Positions 1-8,753 are shown, numbered from the stretch's first letter. The stretch is DNA of 64,000 nt from Vibrio nitrifigilis (GCF_015686695.1 NZ_JADPMR010000001.1:1426001-1490000), one strand, 5' to 3'. Notes: generated from the sequence alone by a model not told the origin. Made by a program: numbers and translations.

Positions 1-393
1 AGCCCATTCCATGATCTTTTTCAGATGGTCCCAATACACAACATCTTCAAATTGAACCAACCCTAAAGGTGCACCAGTAATAATCAAACCATCGAAATTA
101 CGTTTTTCGATCATTTCAAATTGGCGATAGAAGGCATTTAGGTGTTCTTCTGGCGTGTTTTTGCTACGGCGATTATCAATTCTTAACAGCTCAATATCCA
201 CTTGCAAGGGTGAGTTGGACAGCAGGCGCAAGAACTGGGTCTCCGTCTCTATCTTCTTCGGCATAAGATTTAAGATCAAAACCTTAAGCGGACGGATTTC
301 CTGAGTCGATGCACGCGACTCTGGCATCACAAAGATGTTTTCATGGCGTAGAACATCTCTTGCTGGCAGTTGATCAGGTATCTTAATAGGCAC
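1..393 (-). CDS. metA: Homoserine O-succinyltransferase (partial, N-terminal 131 residues)
   Basis: The first 131 codons of MetA, which activates homoserine for methionine synthesis by acylating its hydroxyl with succinyl-CoA (cytoplasm). The protein begins VPIKIPDQLPARDVL and contains the family stretches ILNLMPKK, ETQFLRLLSN and IITGAPLG, typical of the N-terminal half of the MetA class I glutamine-amidotransferase-like fold. The start is GTG (complement of 391-393), because the reading frame has no ATG upstream that would fit the family N terminus. The catalytic Cys and His/Glu lie beyond the window edge. Three tandem MetJ boxes lie 25-50 bp upstream, so repression by MetJ with S-adenosylmethionine is expected. 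Whether the acyl donor is succinyl- or acetyl-CoA cannot be judged from this part. Confidence 0.93.
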   Translation of the reverse strand, partial: MPIKIPDQLPARDVLRHENIFVMPESRASTQEIRPLKVLILNLMPKKIETETQFLRLLSNSPLQVDIELLRIDNRRSKNTPEEHLNAFYRQFEMIEKRNFDGLIITGAPLGLVQFEDVVYWDHLKKIMEWA

Positions 394-418
394 GGCTTTC
401 TCCCTAAGCGATAATTAT

Positions 419-442
419 GGACGTCTATACTTCTAGACTTAT
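419..442. promoter_or_regulatory. Three tandem MetJ boxes upstream of metA
   Basis: Three contiguous 8-mers, GGACGTCT, ATACTTCT and AGACTTAT, match the MetJ met-box consensus AGACGTCT at 7, 6 and 6 of 8 positions. MetJ binds tandem 8-bp boxes as arrays of dimers. Their position just upstream of metA fits the known regulation of this gene. Confidence 0.8.
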
Positions 443-591
443 AACCTAACTCAGTAGATATGTCGAGTCCCAAATGCGATATTACAGAAATTAGCGAGGG
501 ATCCAAGCTGGATGATTAAGGCGTAATCAACGGGTCTAGATAAAGTCCAATCACAAAAGGAATGGTTCATTCTCTAGCGATGTGATTGTAC

Positions 592-617
592 TATACCCAA
601 ATAACCTCAAGATGCAG
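592..617 (+). repeat. Vibrio-type intergenic repeat, single arm
   Basis: Starts TATACCCAAATAACCTC and runs into AAGATGCAG. The same element occurs at 62895-62917 (same strand) and as a full inverted pair at 61672-61716. It lies between metA and the P-loop gene, outside coding sequence. Confidence 0.7.
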
Positions 618-651
618 ATATACATAACTGCAATTTTTGAATAAGTGATTT

Positions 652-1026
652 ATGTCTTTAACCGTGACTTTGATTCGTGGCTTACCGGGCTCTGGTAAGT
701 CAACTTTGGCGCAAAAGATCGAGGGAATTCATCTCGAAGCCGATATGTATTTTGTCGATGATGATGGGCAATATCATTTTGACCCTAATAAGCTGAACGA
801 TGCTCATCGTTGGTGTCAAAATCAGAGTGAATATTGGCTCAAGCAAGGAAAAAGTATCGTGGTGAGTAATACGTTTGTGCGGCGTTGGGAAATGGATGCT
901 TACCGAAAATTAGCGAAACGTTACAAAGCTAAGTTAGTGGTCAAAGTGTGTCGTGGTCAATTTGGCAATGTACACAATGTGCCAGAAGAGACTCTAGCCC
1001 AAATGCAAAAACGTTGGCAAGAATAG
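652..1026 (+). CDS. Small P-loop ATPase/kinase-like protein (AAA_33 type)
   Basis: A 124-residue protein made of one small P-loop domain. The Walker A motif is GLPGSGKST at residues 10-18; a short D-rich loop (EADMYFVDDDG, about 29-39) and an IVVSNTF strand (about 69-75) follow, as in zeta-toxin/polynucleotide-kinase-like ATP-binding proteins of the AAA_33 group (N4BP2-like). This suggests an ATP-dependent phosphotransfer, but the substrate is unknown. It is monocistronic, faces the export operon tail-to-tail, and the two stop codons are about 20 bp apart. No toxin/antitoxin partner is visible next to it. Confidence 0.7.
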   Translation: MSLTVTLIRGLPGSGKSTLAQKIEGIHLEADMYFVDDDGQYHFDPNKLNDAHRWCQNQSEYWLKQGKSIVVSNTFVRRWEMDAYRKLAKRYKAKLVVKVCRGQFGNVHNVPEETLAQMQKRWQE

Positions 1027-1046
1027 TAATGTGTCTGCGAGTGCGC

Positions 1047-2168
1047 TCAACGTCCACGGCGTTTGAACTGCCAATACGCTAACCCTCCCCAAATCAGTGC
1101 CTGTCCCCAAAGCAGAGTCCATTGTGGTGCGATTTGCTGCCATGTCGCTCCCATTTGATTGAGGGCGAGGAAACCTTGAATGGCGGGGGTACTTGGAAAA
1201 CAGTCTGCAAGCCAAACGAGCGCCTTAGGCATGCTTTCCAGTGGCCAAATGAATCCTGCAGAAAAGACTAATGGCATTGAACTTACCAGCACGACTAATG
1301 TGACGTATTCTCGATGTGGCGTCCAGGCACCTAAAAAGATTCCGATCAAACAGCTAGTGATTAAAAACGGCAGTAACAGAGTGACTAATGCGCTAGTTGA
1401 AGCAACACGATTGATGCCGTGAAATGAAAAACTGCCGCCAAAATAATACATGCTAAGTACGTAGTACACGGCGACTAACACGACTAACCTAACAACCATT
1501 ACTTTTCCGACAGACAATTGATTCCAATAACCGTGTTGATGCTTTTGTGTACCACCGATTAGGCCTGAAGCCATAATCATCGTCTGCTGTAAAATGAGCA
1601 CAAAAACAGCCGGAACAACATAATCGACATATCCCATACGGGTGTTAAACGTCGGTTTCAAATTGATCTTTGAGGGAGCGTATTCACGTGTCGCACTTTC
1701 TATAGACTCTCCGCTGCTGAGTAACCGAGTTATTTTAGCTTTAGCAGACAAGGTACCTGCTGCCGTTGTTAAACCTTCGACCACGGTACCATAAACAAGA
1801 AAGTAAGAAGCATCGCCTGCAAATGCGAGCGTGGGTTGGGTGCCGAGCACTAAATCACGATAAAAGTGTTCCGGTATTACTAAGTAGCCAGCAATATTGT
1901 GATCTAAGAAGCTCTGTTGCGCCTCTTTTAGCGCATTTAAACGCTGTACAATATGCAGTTGTGGCGTGGCATCTATCATGCGTTCGAGCTGATAGCTTGC
2001 TTGGCTTTTATCCAAATTTACCACGGCTATTTTCTGTTCCCGAGGGGTCTGATGCTGATAGGGAAGGGGGTAGAGAAACGAGTAAAAAAACACACCACCA
2101 AAAACAGTAAGTAAAACAACAGAGTTGGTGAATAAAGCGCGTATTTCCCACCATAGAGGTTTAATCAT
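1047..2168 (-). CDS. ABC-2 type transporter permease (second of pair)
   Basis: A 373-residue inner-membrane permease of the ABC2_membrane_3 (YhhJ/YbhR-like) family: one N-terminal membrane segment (about residues 15-35), a large extracytoplasmic domain, then five hydrophobic segments in the C-terminal half. I chose the ATG at 2166-2168 rather than one 15 bp upstream because GGGAG sits 8 bases before it; it overlaps the end of the preceding permease gene by 8 bp, so translation is probably coupled. Last gene of a four-gene operon (TolC, HlyD, permease, permease). No ATP-binding subunit is encoded in or beside the operon. The exported substrate is not evident; drugs, siderophores or lipids are handled by relatives. 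Confidence 0.85.
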   Translation of the reverse strand: MIKPLWWEIRALFTNSVVLLTVFGGVFFYSFLYPLPYQHQTPREQKIAVVNLDKSQASYQLERMIDATPQLHIVQRLNALKEAQQSFLDHNIAGYLVIPEHFYRDLVLGTQPTLAFAGDASYFLVYGTVVEGLTTAAGTLSAKAKITRLLSSGESIESATREYAPSKINLKPTFNTRMGYVDYVVPAVFVLILQQTMIMASGLIGGTQKHQHGYWNQLSVGKVMVVRLVVLVAVYYVLSMYYFGGSFSFHGINRVASTSALVTLLLPFLITSCLIGIFLGAWTPHREYVTLVVLVSSMPLVFSAGFIWPLESMPKALVWLADCFPSTPAIQGFLALNQMGATWQQIAPQWTLLWGQALIWGGLAYWQFKRRGR

Positions 2169-3312
2169 GTCGTTGGCTCCCATGCGCTGTATTTTGCTGT
2201 GTTCTCCAGTGAATCAAACCTAATCCGATCAGGAGCGGCACGAGATAGATCACCATATACCCCATGGGTTTCAGTGACTCAACGATACCTAAACCATAAT
2301 TGGTTTGATTGATTTGCACATTGATATAGTGACTGATGGGGAGCAAATCACGCCAGAACGTTGCCAGCGATCCCATATTCGTTGCCGGAAAGGTAATGCC
2401 CATAAAGGCAAAGCTTGGCGCTGTGTATGCGGCGGCGAAACTCAGACTTCTGGCTGCATCCAGAGTTAAGAAATAAATCATCACACCCACAATGACACAG
2501 GCTAAGATGGTCAGCCACTGAGCAATCAGTAATACCGTGAGTTGCCCATGCTGAGGCCAATCAAGAAACGAATAAAAAAACCATAAGTAGCCTGCACCTT
2601 GCAAAGCAAACAATAAACAGTAAGGCGTTAATGTTCTCAACAGGTTGGTGTAGGGAGTGTTGCCAAGCCACAGGGATAATCCTGAGTTTCGATGCCAAGT
2701 CGATAGGATTAAAATCGTACTGGCCACGATAACAATTTGCCATAACGCAGGAATAATGCCCGAAACAAGAAACTGGGCATAGTTCATATTGAGATTAAAT
2801 AGAGCCGTCATTTGAGTTTGGATTGGAACGGCTTTTCCTAATGCACTAGTGAACGTTTGTTGTCCTGAAACAAGTTGGTTGGCAACGCTTAGTTTCGCGT
2901 TAAAAGTATTTTGCACCAAGGCAACAGCAGAGTTGACCAACTTACCAGTCAGGATATATTGGCTGTTATAGAACGTGGTTATTTGAGGTTGACGATGAAG
3001 TTGAACATCACGATCAAAACCATAAGGAATCACCGTGTAGGCGTAAATATGACTTTGAATTAAATCGGCCTTGGCTTGCGCTTGAGAAGGGTATACCCGA
3101 ATCACAGATAAGGTCGACGTTGCATTTAAATCACGGGTAAAACTTCGTGATAATTCACTGTGGGATAGGTCTACCACCCCCACTGGCAATGAGCGTACGA
3201 TAGCTGCAGAAAATATCCACCATAGAATAATTGCCAGAAAAATAGGGACCCAAAGCAAGCATGTTTGTAGCCATGGATCGCGCTTTAATAATCGCCATTG
3301 AACCGAGAACAT
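2161..3312 (-). CDS. ABC-2 type transporter permease (first of pair)
   Basis: A 383-residue permease of the same family and topology as the next gene: an N-terminal membrane helix (about residues 18-40), an extracytoplasmic region to about residue 175, then a cluster of five or six hydrophobic helices. Its ATG shares a base with the HlyD stop codon (TAATG), which implies translational coupling. The two permeases probably form a heterodimeric membrane channel that hands substrate to the HlyD/TolC conduit. Neither protein contains a Walker motif, so the energising ATPase must come from elsewhere. Confidence 0.85.
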   Translation of the reverse strand: MFSVQWRLLKRDPWLQTCLLWVPIFLAIILWWIFSAAIVRSLPVGVVDLSHSELSRSFTRDLNATSTLSVIRVYPSQAQAKADLIQSHIYAYTVIPYGFDRDVQLHRQPQITTFYNSQYILTGKLVNSAVALVQNTFNAKLSVANQLVSGQQTFTSALGKAVPIQTQMTALFNLNMNYAQFLVSGIIPALWQIVIVASTILILSTWHRNSGLSLWLGNTPYTNLLRTLTPYCLLFALQGAGYLWFFYSFLDWPQHGQLTVLLIAQWLTILACVIVGVMIYFLTLDAARSLSFAAAYTAPSFAFMGITFPATNMGSLATFWRDLLPISHYINVQINQTNYGLGIVESLKPMGYMVIYLVPLLIGLGLIHWRTQQNTAHGSQRHD

Positions 3313-4292
3313 TAAGGGGCGAGCTCCACAGCGACACTCATGCCCATGCGCAAACCTGGCGTTGGTGTTATGGGGCGGGCTTCCACTTCGAATGTACGTA
3401 GATCAAAGCCTTGGGCCGAATCTGTTGAGCGCCATGTCGCGAAGTCACCCATTACGACGAGATGGGTGACTTTAAACGTCACATCCTGTTTTAACGCTGG
3501 TACGTAGGCTTTAATGATTGCCCCTTTTTGAAAATGGCCTAATAGATCTTCGCGGACATTGAATACCGCCCATGTGTCTTGTGTGTCGATAACCGTGACC
3601 ACAGGGAACCCTTGTGGCGCTAATTCTCCACTGTGTAACAAGACTTGAGAAACTTCGCCATTAAACCAGCTACTGATTTTAGTATCGGCCGCATAGGCTT
3701 CGACTTCGGCTACGGCACCGGCGGCGGCTTTTGCTTTTTCTGTGGCAGCTTGTATCGTTTCCTGGCGAGCCCCTTCTTGGGCGAGTTTAAACATTTGCAT
3801 GGCGGCACTTTCGGTATATTTAGCGGCTTGCCATTGTGTTTGTGCTTCATCACGTTTCTGTTCAGCGACCACACCATCTTTATATAGATTGTTAACGCGC
3901 AGGTAGGTTTTTTCAGCCAGTTCTGCTGCCGCTTTGGCTTTTAGCCATTTGTCTTTGGCTGCTTGAATTTGTTGGGTACGCGCACCATTCTTGGCTTCTT
4001 CTTCCATCGCTCCAGCCGCCTTTTGCCCAGCTATCGCTTGTTCGAGTTTTGCTTCAATTTCTGGGCTATGAAGGGTAAATACGAGATCGCCTTTACTGAT
4101 CGTATCTCCCTTGCGCACAAACACTTGATCGATACGGCCTGCGACTTTAGAAGAGATACTGTACTGTTGTGACTCAATCTGACCTTGCAGCTTAATAGGT
4201 TGTGGTTGATAGGCAACGTAAAAGGCATAGAGAATCCAGCCAACCAGAGCCAGTGCGAACAGTGCCACTACCGATGTTTTTATTGCTTTCAT
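3312..4292 (-). CDS. HlyD/EmrA-family membrane fusion protein
   Basis: A 326-residue periplasmic adaptor. It has an N-terminal membrane anchor (about residues 8-28), a biotinyl-lipoyl-like half (SISSKVAGRIDQVFVRKGD, about 46-64), a long alanine/glutamate/lysine-rich coiled-coil hairpin (about 75-200), the second lipoyl half (SSWFNGEVSQVLLHSGEL) and a beta-barrel end. This order is that of HlyD_D23/YbhG-type adaptors, which bridge an inner-membrane pump to TolC. It lies 10 bp downstream of the TolC-family gene and overlaps the first permease gene. Its ATG follows AGGGG. Confidence 0.9.
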   Translation of the reverse strand: MKAIKTSVVALFALALVGWILYAFYVAYQPQPIKLQGQIESQQYSISSKVAGRIDQVFVRKGDTISKGDLVFTLHSPEIEAKLEQAIAGQKAAGAMEEEAKNGARTQQIQAAKDKWLKAKAAAELAEKTYLRVNNLYKDGVVAEQKRDEAQTQWQAAKYTESAAMQMFKLAQEGARQETIQAATEKAKAAAGAVAEVEAYAADTKISSWFNGEVSQVLLHSGELAPQGFPVVTVIDTQDTWAVFNVREDLLGHFQKGAIIKAYVPALKQDVTFKVTHLVVMGDFATWRSTDSAQGFDLRTFEVEARPITPTPGLRMGMSVAVELAP

Positions 4293-4302
4293 AGGTACCC
4301 CT

Positions 4303-5739
4303 TTATGGACGCTTAACCGACGGCATTTGCGTCGATGTTTGGCCGTGAGTTAACAATACAGCGGAGTGACGATAATGTTGGAATGTCGTCATTTCGCTAC
4401 TCAATGCCAGTAGCTTTGTCAGCGCGATGAGATAATTGAAACTTGCCACAGATTGCTGAGTTTGAATGCTCGCTTGATTCAATTCAGCATCAACGACATC
4501 CACGGAAGTCGACAATCCCTGATTGAATGCTTTTTCTCTTAATCGAAGGTTTTCTTTCGCCAGTGTCAAACTGGATTGTAAACCTTGTACTTCCTCAAGG
4601 GCCTGCTCAGCTTGTTGATATGTACGCTGGACCAACACACTTAAATCTTCTTTAGCTTGAGCTTTTAAATAGCGAATTTGAGTAATCGCACTGGCTGCTG
4701 CTTTTACTTGATCGCTACGCCCAGTATTTTCCATTAACGGAATACTCACACCAATACCAACCATCCAATCAGGGTTTAAATCACTGACAACCGAATCGTC
4801 CTCGTAGAGATTGTAATTTCCGTACAGATAAACCTGCGGAGAATATTTACCATACTGAGCTTTTTTTAAATTTTGCGCCTGGTTTTGTTTCGCATCGAGA
4901 ATGGCAAGTCCAGGGTAGGTGGTCAATGTTTGCTCGGTAAACGCCGCCATTGGAGGTAAATCCGTATTGATAAACAGTGGATCGCCAGGTTCCACTAAAG
5001 TGGATTGGCCTAGAATTTTAGTCAGAGCACTTTGAGCAATATCGAGGCTCTTTTGTGCTTTTTTTTGCTCGACAATGGCTTTATCGAGAGAGGCATCCGC
5101 TTGCAACCTTTCAACGTGTGCAATTTGCCCTTGTTGTTCGAGTTTGGCTGCATTGTCCCTATGCTTTGTTAAGCCGATCACGACCGCTTGTCTGGTATTT
5201 AAAACTTCACGAGCCAGCACGACACTGAAATAGTATTTAGCTAAATCTTCATAGCGAGCCAGAACTTCCATTTTTAAATTCCCTTGGGCTTCATCAGCTT
5301 TACCTTGGGCGGCATCTTGCGCAGCACTGATTTGTCCACCAGTAAAAATAGGCCAAATTGCCCGAATTGATGACGTGACCACATCTTTCTGACTCAACTC
5401 TGCTGATAGTCCGCTAGAGCCTGCTAGATTGGCATTTAAGCTGGCAATGATTTGCTGTAAAGCAGAAGGAAGGGGGAGATCTAAGGTGACGGCATCGTTT
5501 AAGCGAGTGTATTGCGCCCCCACTGTTACTTGCGGCAAGTTCATTGCCCATGTGGCATCTTTTAAGTGGGTATAACGTTCAACATTCGCTCTCTCTGCGG
5601 CGAGAGAATTGTTATCTTGCTGGAGAATCTGCCAAGCTTGATCAAAGGAAATAGGGGCCGATATAGCGAATGGAGCAAAGAGTGCCAGTTGGACCATGAG
5701 GGACAATGGATAAAGTGGAATATGCAAAAATTTGATCAT
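4303..5739 (-). CDS. TolC-family outer membrane efflux protein
   Basis: A 478-residue outer-membrane channel with a signal peptide (MIKFLHIPLYPLSLMVQLA, then APFAISA) and two OEP repeats of long, Ala/Gln-rich helices, as in the TolC trimer barrel with its periplasmic tunnel. I chose the ATG at 5737-5739, preceded by AGGAAT, because it starts directly at the signal peptide; an in-frame upstream ATG at 5820 would add 27 residues with no signal-like character. First gene of the export operon and probably the outer-membrane exit for the HlyD/permease complex. The substrate is unknown. Confidence 0.88.
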   Translation of the reverse strand: MIKFLHIPLYPLSLMVQLALFAPFAISAPISFDQAWQILQQDNNSLAAERANVERYTHLKDATWAMNLPQVTVGAQYTRLNDAVTLDLPLPSALQQIIASLNANLAGSSGLSAELSQKDVVTSSIRAIWPIFTGGQISAAQDAAQGKADEAQGNLKMEVLARYEDLAKYYFSVVLAREVLNTRQAVVIGLTKHRDNAAKLEQQGQIAHVERLQADASLDKAIVEQKKAQKSLDIAQSALTKILGQSTLVEPGDPLFINTDLPPMAAFTEQTLTTYPGLAILDAKQNQAQNLKKAQYGKYSPQVYLYGNYNLYEDDSVVSDLNPDWMVGIGVSIPLMENTGRSDQVKAAASAITQIRYLKAQAKEDLSVLVQRTYQQAEQALEEVQGLQSSLTLAKENLRLREKAFNQGLSTSVDVVDAELNQASIQTQQSVASFNYLIALTKLLALSSEMTTFQHYRHSAVLLTHGQTSTQMPSVKRP

Positions 5740-5879
5740 CGGATTCCTATTGTCGTTCATCAATGTATTTAACAATGGTATGCCACATAGTCTGACCATG
5801 TTGAGACGGAAAAAACGCAAAGAAGATCGAAGTCTGACGAAAATGTATGAATCAAGGGAGTGACGCAGTTTGGCTATAA

Positions 5880-5965
5880 TAGGCTTGCCAACGGGTTAAG
5901 AGCGTTCGCAACAAAGGCAAATTGTGACTTTGTTTCGATGTTGTCTTATCCAGTTAGCAAGCCTC
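5880..5965. repeat. Interrupted inverted repeat upstream of the TolC operon
   Basis: AGGCTTGCCAAC at 5880-5891 is mirrored by GTTAGCAAGCCT at 5954-5965 with one or two mismatches and about 60 bp between. It sits in the leader of the export operon. It could be a large hairpin or two operator half-sites; I cannot tell which. Confidence 0.4.
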
Positions 5966-5989
5966 TTAATGATGAGTGACTTGCCTTGT

Positions 5990-6226
5990 CTAGTAGTGAT
6001 GGTGACAAGGGCAGTAGTGTTCTGCTCGCCATTCAAGTTCGTGGTCGCCTTGCATGCTAAGTAGAACATCTTTTCCTGACATCTGAGGAAAAGCCATCAT
6101 CACTCGCACATCGTCATGGGCATCCGAATCAACCTCGTACGCACGTACACAGGTAAATGTCGATTGCATATGACTTACAAGCATATGGCGACTAAGGCAG
6201 ATTCCCAGATCATCTCGCTTCATCAT
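5990..6226 (-). CDS. Small uncharacterised protein with Cys/His tail
   Basis: A 78-residue soluble protein that I do not recognise. A strong AGGAGG lies 3 bases before the ATG at 6224-6226 and 6 bases before a second in-frame ATG at 6221-6223; either may be used. The protein is rich in acidic residues and His, and ends HYCPCHHHY, a cluster of two Cys and three His that could bind a transition metal. It has no signal peptide or membrane segment. It is transcribed alone, on the same strand as the TolC operon. The excellent ribosome site is the main reason to call it real. Confidence 0.6.
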   Translation of the reverse strand: MMKRDDLGICLSRHMLVSHMQSTFTCVRAYEVDSDAHDDVRVMMAFPQMSGKDVLLSMQGDHELEWRAEHYCPCHHHY

Positions 6227-6837
6227 TGTCCTCCTTTTCGATTGACTGAACGCTAGCACTTATTTAAGTGAGCATTCATTACGCTATTCCTGCTTATTTA
6301 ATTATAGAAAAGCCCCACCAGAGTGCAGAAAAATCTTTGTGATCTTTGCGACTAAATAACATACTTTGTGCATTAAAGTGTGCGTTATTGCATATTGGTA
6401 TGAGTACTACAAAATAGGTGAATTAGAGAATCTAAACTCAATTGATGCGCCTATCACTAGACGCCAATCGAAACACCATCTACATTTGTGCTAGTGATTT
6501 GTAATCGTTGAGCCGTTATTTGGTACGAACAAAAACGAAATAAGTGAATTATTTTATTAAAGAATTGCTAAAACTGGCCGTCACAGAGAGTATATAGTCT
6601 CTGATTCAATGAGTTAGATATAAAAATTCATCGGTTAAATAGCTCATAACAAAGACAGCAAGATAACAATCTGGTAGGGTAGGACGTCTGTTTTTGGAAG
6701 CAGGTACGCAAAAAGAAACAGAATAACGCTTGAATCAGCGTATTGGTCAAAAGCCGAATTCAGGCTAGGACGCCGGCGTCTTTCTGAAGTGGGCAGCAAT
6801 GTAACAACGACTATCATCTCGGGACGATGTGACAATT
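6227..6837. other. Long gene-free region upstream of cheV
   Basis: About 610 bp with no convincing gene. A 63-codon minus-strand frame (6644-6835) has no ribosome site and no family resemblance. The left 350 bp is AT-rich and probably holds promoters. At 6759-6788 there is a dyad TTCAG...CTGAA enclosing the perfect 12-bp palindrome GACGCCGGCGTC (6769-6780). It does not match the c-di-GMP riboswitch core as I remember it. Confidence 0.5.
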
Positions 6838-7809
6838 ATGAGTAAAGAAAGCAGTTCTATTCTTTTAGAAAGTGGTACCAATGAGCTTGAGATCATTGAG
6901 TTTCATTTAGAAAAAGTACTTCCGGATGGACGCACTAAAACCTGTTACTACGGAATTAACGTCGCTAAAGTACGAGAAGTTATTCGAGTTCCAGACACCA
7001 CTGATTATCCAAACGCACAACCTCATATGATTGGGGTATTCTCCTCGCGTGAAATTCTGACTCCACTGGTTGATTTGGCTGGTTGGTTAGGTGTACCTGT
7101 AAGTCAAGACATCAACAAAAAGTATGTCATTGTGACGGACTTCAACCGCATGACCAATGGCTTCTTAATCGATAGCATTAGTCGCATTCACCGTATTTCA
7201 TGGAATGATGTGGAATCGCCAAGTCAGTTCCTCGAATCGGGCGAACAAGATTGTGTGGTAGCCGTGGTTCGTAAAGAAGACAAACTGATCATGATCCTCG
7301 ATTTCGAGAAAATCATAGCGGACATCAACCCAGAGCTGAGTATGGAAAAATACGATGTTAAGGTCGACCGTTCTGTTGACCTTAATCGTAAAATGGTGGC
7401 GAAACGTAATGGTAAAACCATTATGGTGGTGGACGATTCCGCCTTTATTCGTAGTTTGATCCAAGATACTTTAAGTTCGTCTGGTTACAACATCATTGCT
7501 TGTAAAGATGGCGGTGAGGCATTTGAAAAACTTAACGATATTGCTGCACATGCCAAAAGTGAAGGTGTGGCCGTTACCGAATTTGTAAACGCTGTGGTCA
7601 CCGACGTAGAAATGCCGCGGATGGATGGTATGCACTTAGTTAAGCGTTTACGTGAGGGTGAAGCCTTTAAGGAAACACCTATCGTCATGTTCTCATCTTT
7701 GATGAGTGATGATAACCGCGCTAAAGCGATTGCGTTGGGGGCGAATGATACCATCACTAAACCTGAAATTGGCAAGATGGTAACCCTGATGGATAAGTTT
7801 GTTTTCTAA
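6838..7809 (+). CDS. cheV: Chemotaxis coupling protein CheV (CheW-receiver)
   Basis: A 323-residue CheV: an N-terminal CheW-like domain (about residues 15-165, with ELEIIEFHLEK and GINVAKVREVI) that couples receptors to CheA, followed by a response-regulator receiver (about 195-320). The receiver has the acidic pair in VVDDSAF, phospho-acceptor Asp256 in VVTDVEMPRMDG, and Lys in ITKPE. The phosphorylatable receiver is thought to tune receptor adaptation. I start at ATG 6838; a GTG three codons upstream is also possible, and the ribosome site is weak for both. A rho-independent terminator follows at 7841, so it is probably a single-gene transcript. A chemoreceptor gene is cut at the right end of the window. 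Confidence 0.93.
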   Translation: MSKESSSILLESGTNELEIIEFHLEKVLPDGRTKTCYYGINVAKVREVIRVPDTTDYPNAQPHMIGVFSSREILTPLVDLAGWLGVPVSQDINKKYVIVTDFNRMTNGFLIDSISRIHRISWNDVESPSQFLESGEQDCVVAVVRKEDKLIMILDFEKIIADINPELSMEKYDVKVDRSVDLNRKMVAKRNGKTIMVVDDSAFIRSLIQDTLSSSGYNIIACKDGGEAFEKLNDIAAHAKSEGVAVTEFVNAVVTDVEMPRMDGMHLVKRLREGEAFKETPIVMFSSLMSDDNRAKAIALGANDTITKPEIGKMVTLMDKFVF

Positions 7810-7840
7810 TTCATTCGTTGCTTAATATTGAATCATACAT

Positions 7841-7868
7841 AAAACGGAGCCTTTGGCTCCGTTTTGTT
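7841..7868 (+). terminator. Rho-independent terminator after cheV
   Basis: AAAACGGAGCC, loop TTT, GGCTCCGTTTT followed by G-TTATT: an 11-bp stem with A/T-rich flanks that serve both strands. It lies about 30 bp after the cheV stop. Confidence 0.9.
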
Positions 7869-8049
7869 ATTGAGTCAAGATACTTGGGAGAATGTGTAAA
7901 GTTTTTCTTGATTAACCACCGCTATCCCAATTACATTCAAGATGTTATTCGATTTTCGGCGCCTATTAGAAGCCATCATCATGGTGAGCCAAGTACGTTT
8001 TGTATACTTAACGCTAATGAACGCCATTATTTAAGGAGCTTTGCTTACT

Positions 8050-8730
8050 ATGATTAACATTTTCATAGTGGTCGTTATCTTAGTTGTCTTTTTCTATATC
8101 ACACAAAAGTATGTATTGAAGCAAGAGCAACCTTCTCAGTATCAATATCGTAAGAAAGGCTCGTTATTAAACATGTCTGAAGGGGCATTTTTTAATGCAT
8201 TGGTGGAAGCGGTGGGGCAGCATGGTGTTGTTCTGGCTAAAGTGTCGATGACATCCGTTATCATTCCACATAAAACGAAGAATAAGAAACAGTGGTTTAT
8301 TGCCAATAATCAGATTGCTAAAAGCTATTTTGATTATGTAGTGTGTGATTCTCGCACACTAGAACCTCGCGTGATCATCGAATTAGATAACGGACGAGAA
8401 CTGGATAAAGGCAAAATTGAGCGCCAAAAATTAATTATTCAAGTCTGTAAATCTGCGGGCCTACCGCTAATTGGCGCCAATATTAAGCTCAGTTATCAAG
8501 TAGGGAGACTTCGTCGGCTTCTCGCCGCTCATATTGATTTGATTGAGCCTGATAAAGAAGTGCGCTTTTGTAAGCGTTGCGGAGCACCTATGGTGCTGAA
8601 AATTGCCACCCAAGGAGAGTTTAAAGGGCGACGTTTCTTCACTTGCAGTCGTCAGCCTCACTGTACTTATACTGAAAACTATAACGTTGTTTTTGAAGAA
8701 AATGATCACCCTGAACAATCAGATTACTGA
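8050..8730 (+). CDS. DUF2726 membrane-anchored protein with C-terminal zinc finger
   Basis: A 226-residue protein. An N-terminal membrane segment (residues 3-20) is followed by a DUF2726 domain (about 45-165), a nuclease-like fold with conserved SYFDYVVCDSRT and ELDNGRELD. The C-terminal finger CKRCG-x17-CSRQPHC (about 178-208) resembles the topoisomerase-type DNA-binding zinc ribbon. A nucleic-acid function is likely, but no activity has been established to my knowledge. I chose ATG 8050 (AGGAG 12 bases upstream); TTG 8041 is an alternative. Convergent with the GGDEF gene, with 23 bp between stops. Confidence 0.85.
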   Translation: MINIFIVVVILVVFFYITQKYVLKQEQPSQYQYRKKGSLLNMSEGAFFNALVEAVGQHGVVLAKVSMTSVIIPHKTKNKKQWFIANNQIAKSYFDYVVCDSRTLEPRVIIELDNGRELDKGKIERQKLIIQVCKSAGLPLIGANIKLSYQVGRLRRLLAAHIDLIEPDKEVRFCKRCGAPMVLKIATQGEFKGRRFFTCSRQPHCTYTENYNVVFEENDHPEQSDY

Positions 8731-8753
8731 TTTATCGACAACGCTCATCCTCT

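Noticed and set aside
6640..6830. c-di-GMP riboswitch before cheV
   Set aside because: The conserved core pairs and tetraloop/receptor pattern of the GEMM-I class could not be found.
6644..6835. 63-codon minus-strand frame upstream of cheV
   Set aside because: No ribosome site, no family resemblance, spans the palindromic leader.
7818..8057. 79-codon plus frame between cheV and the DUF2726 gene
   Set aside because: It spans the cheV terminator stem, has no ribosome site and reads into the DUF2726 start.
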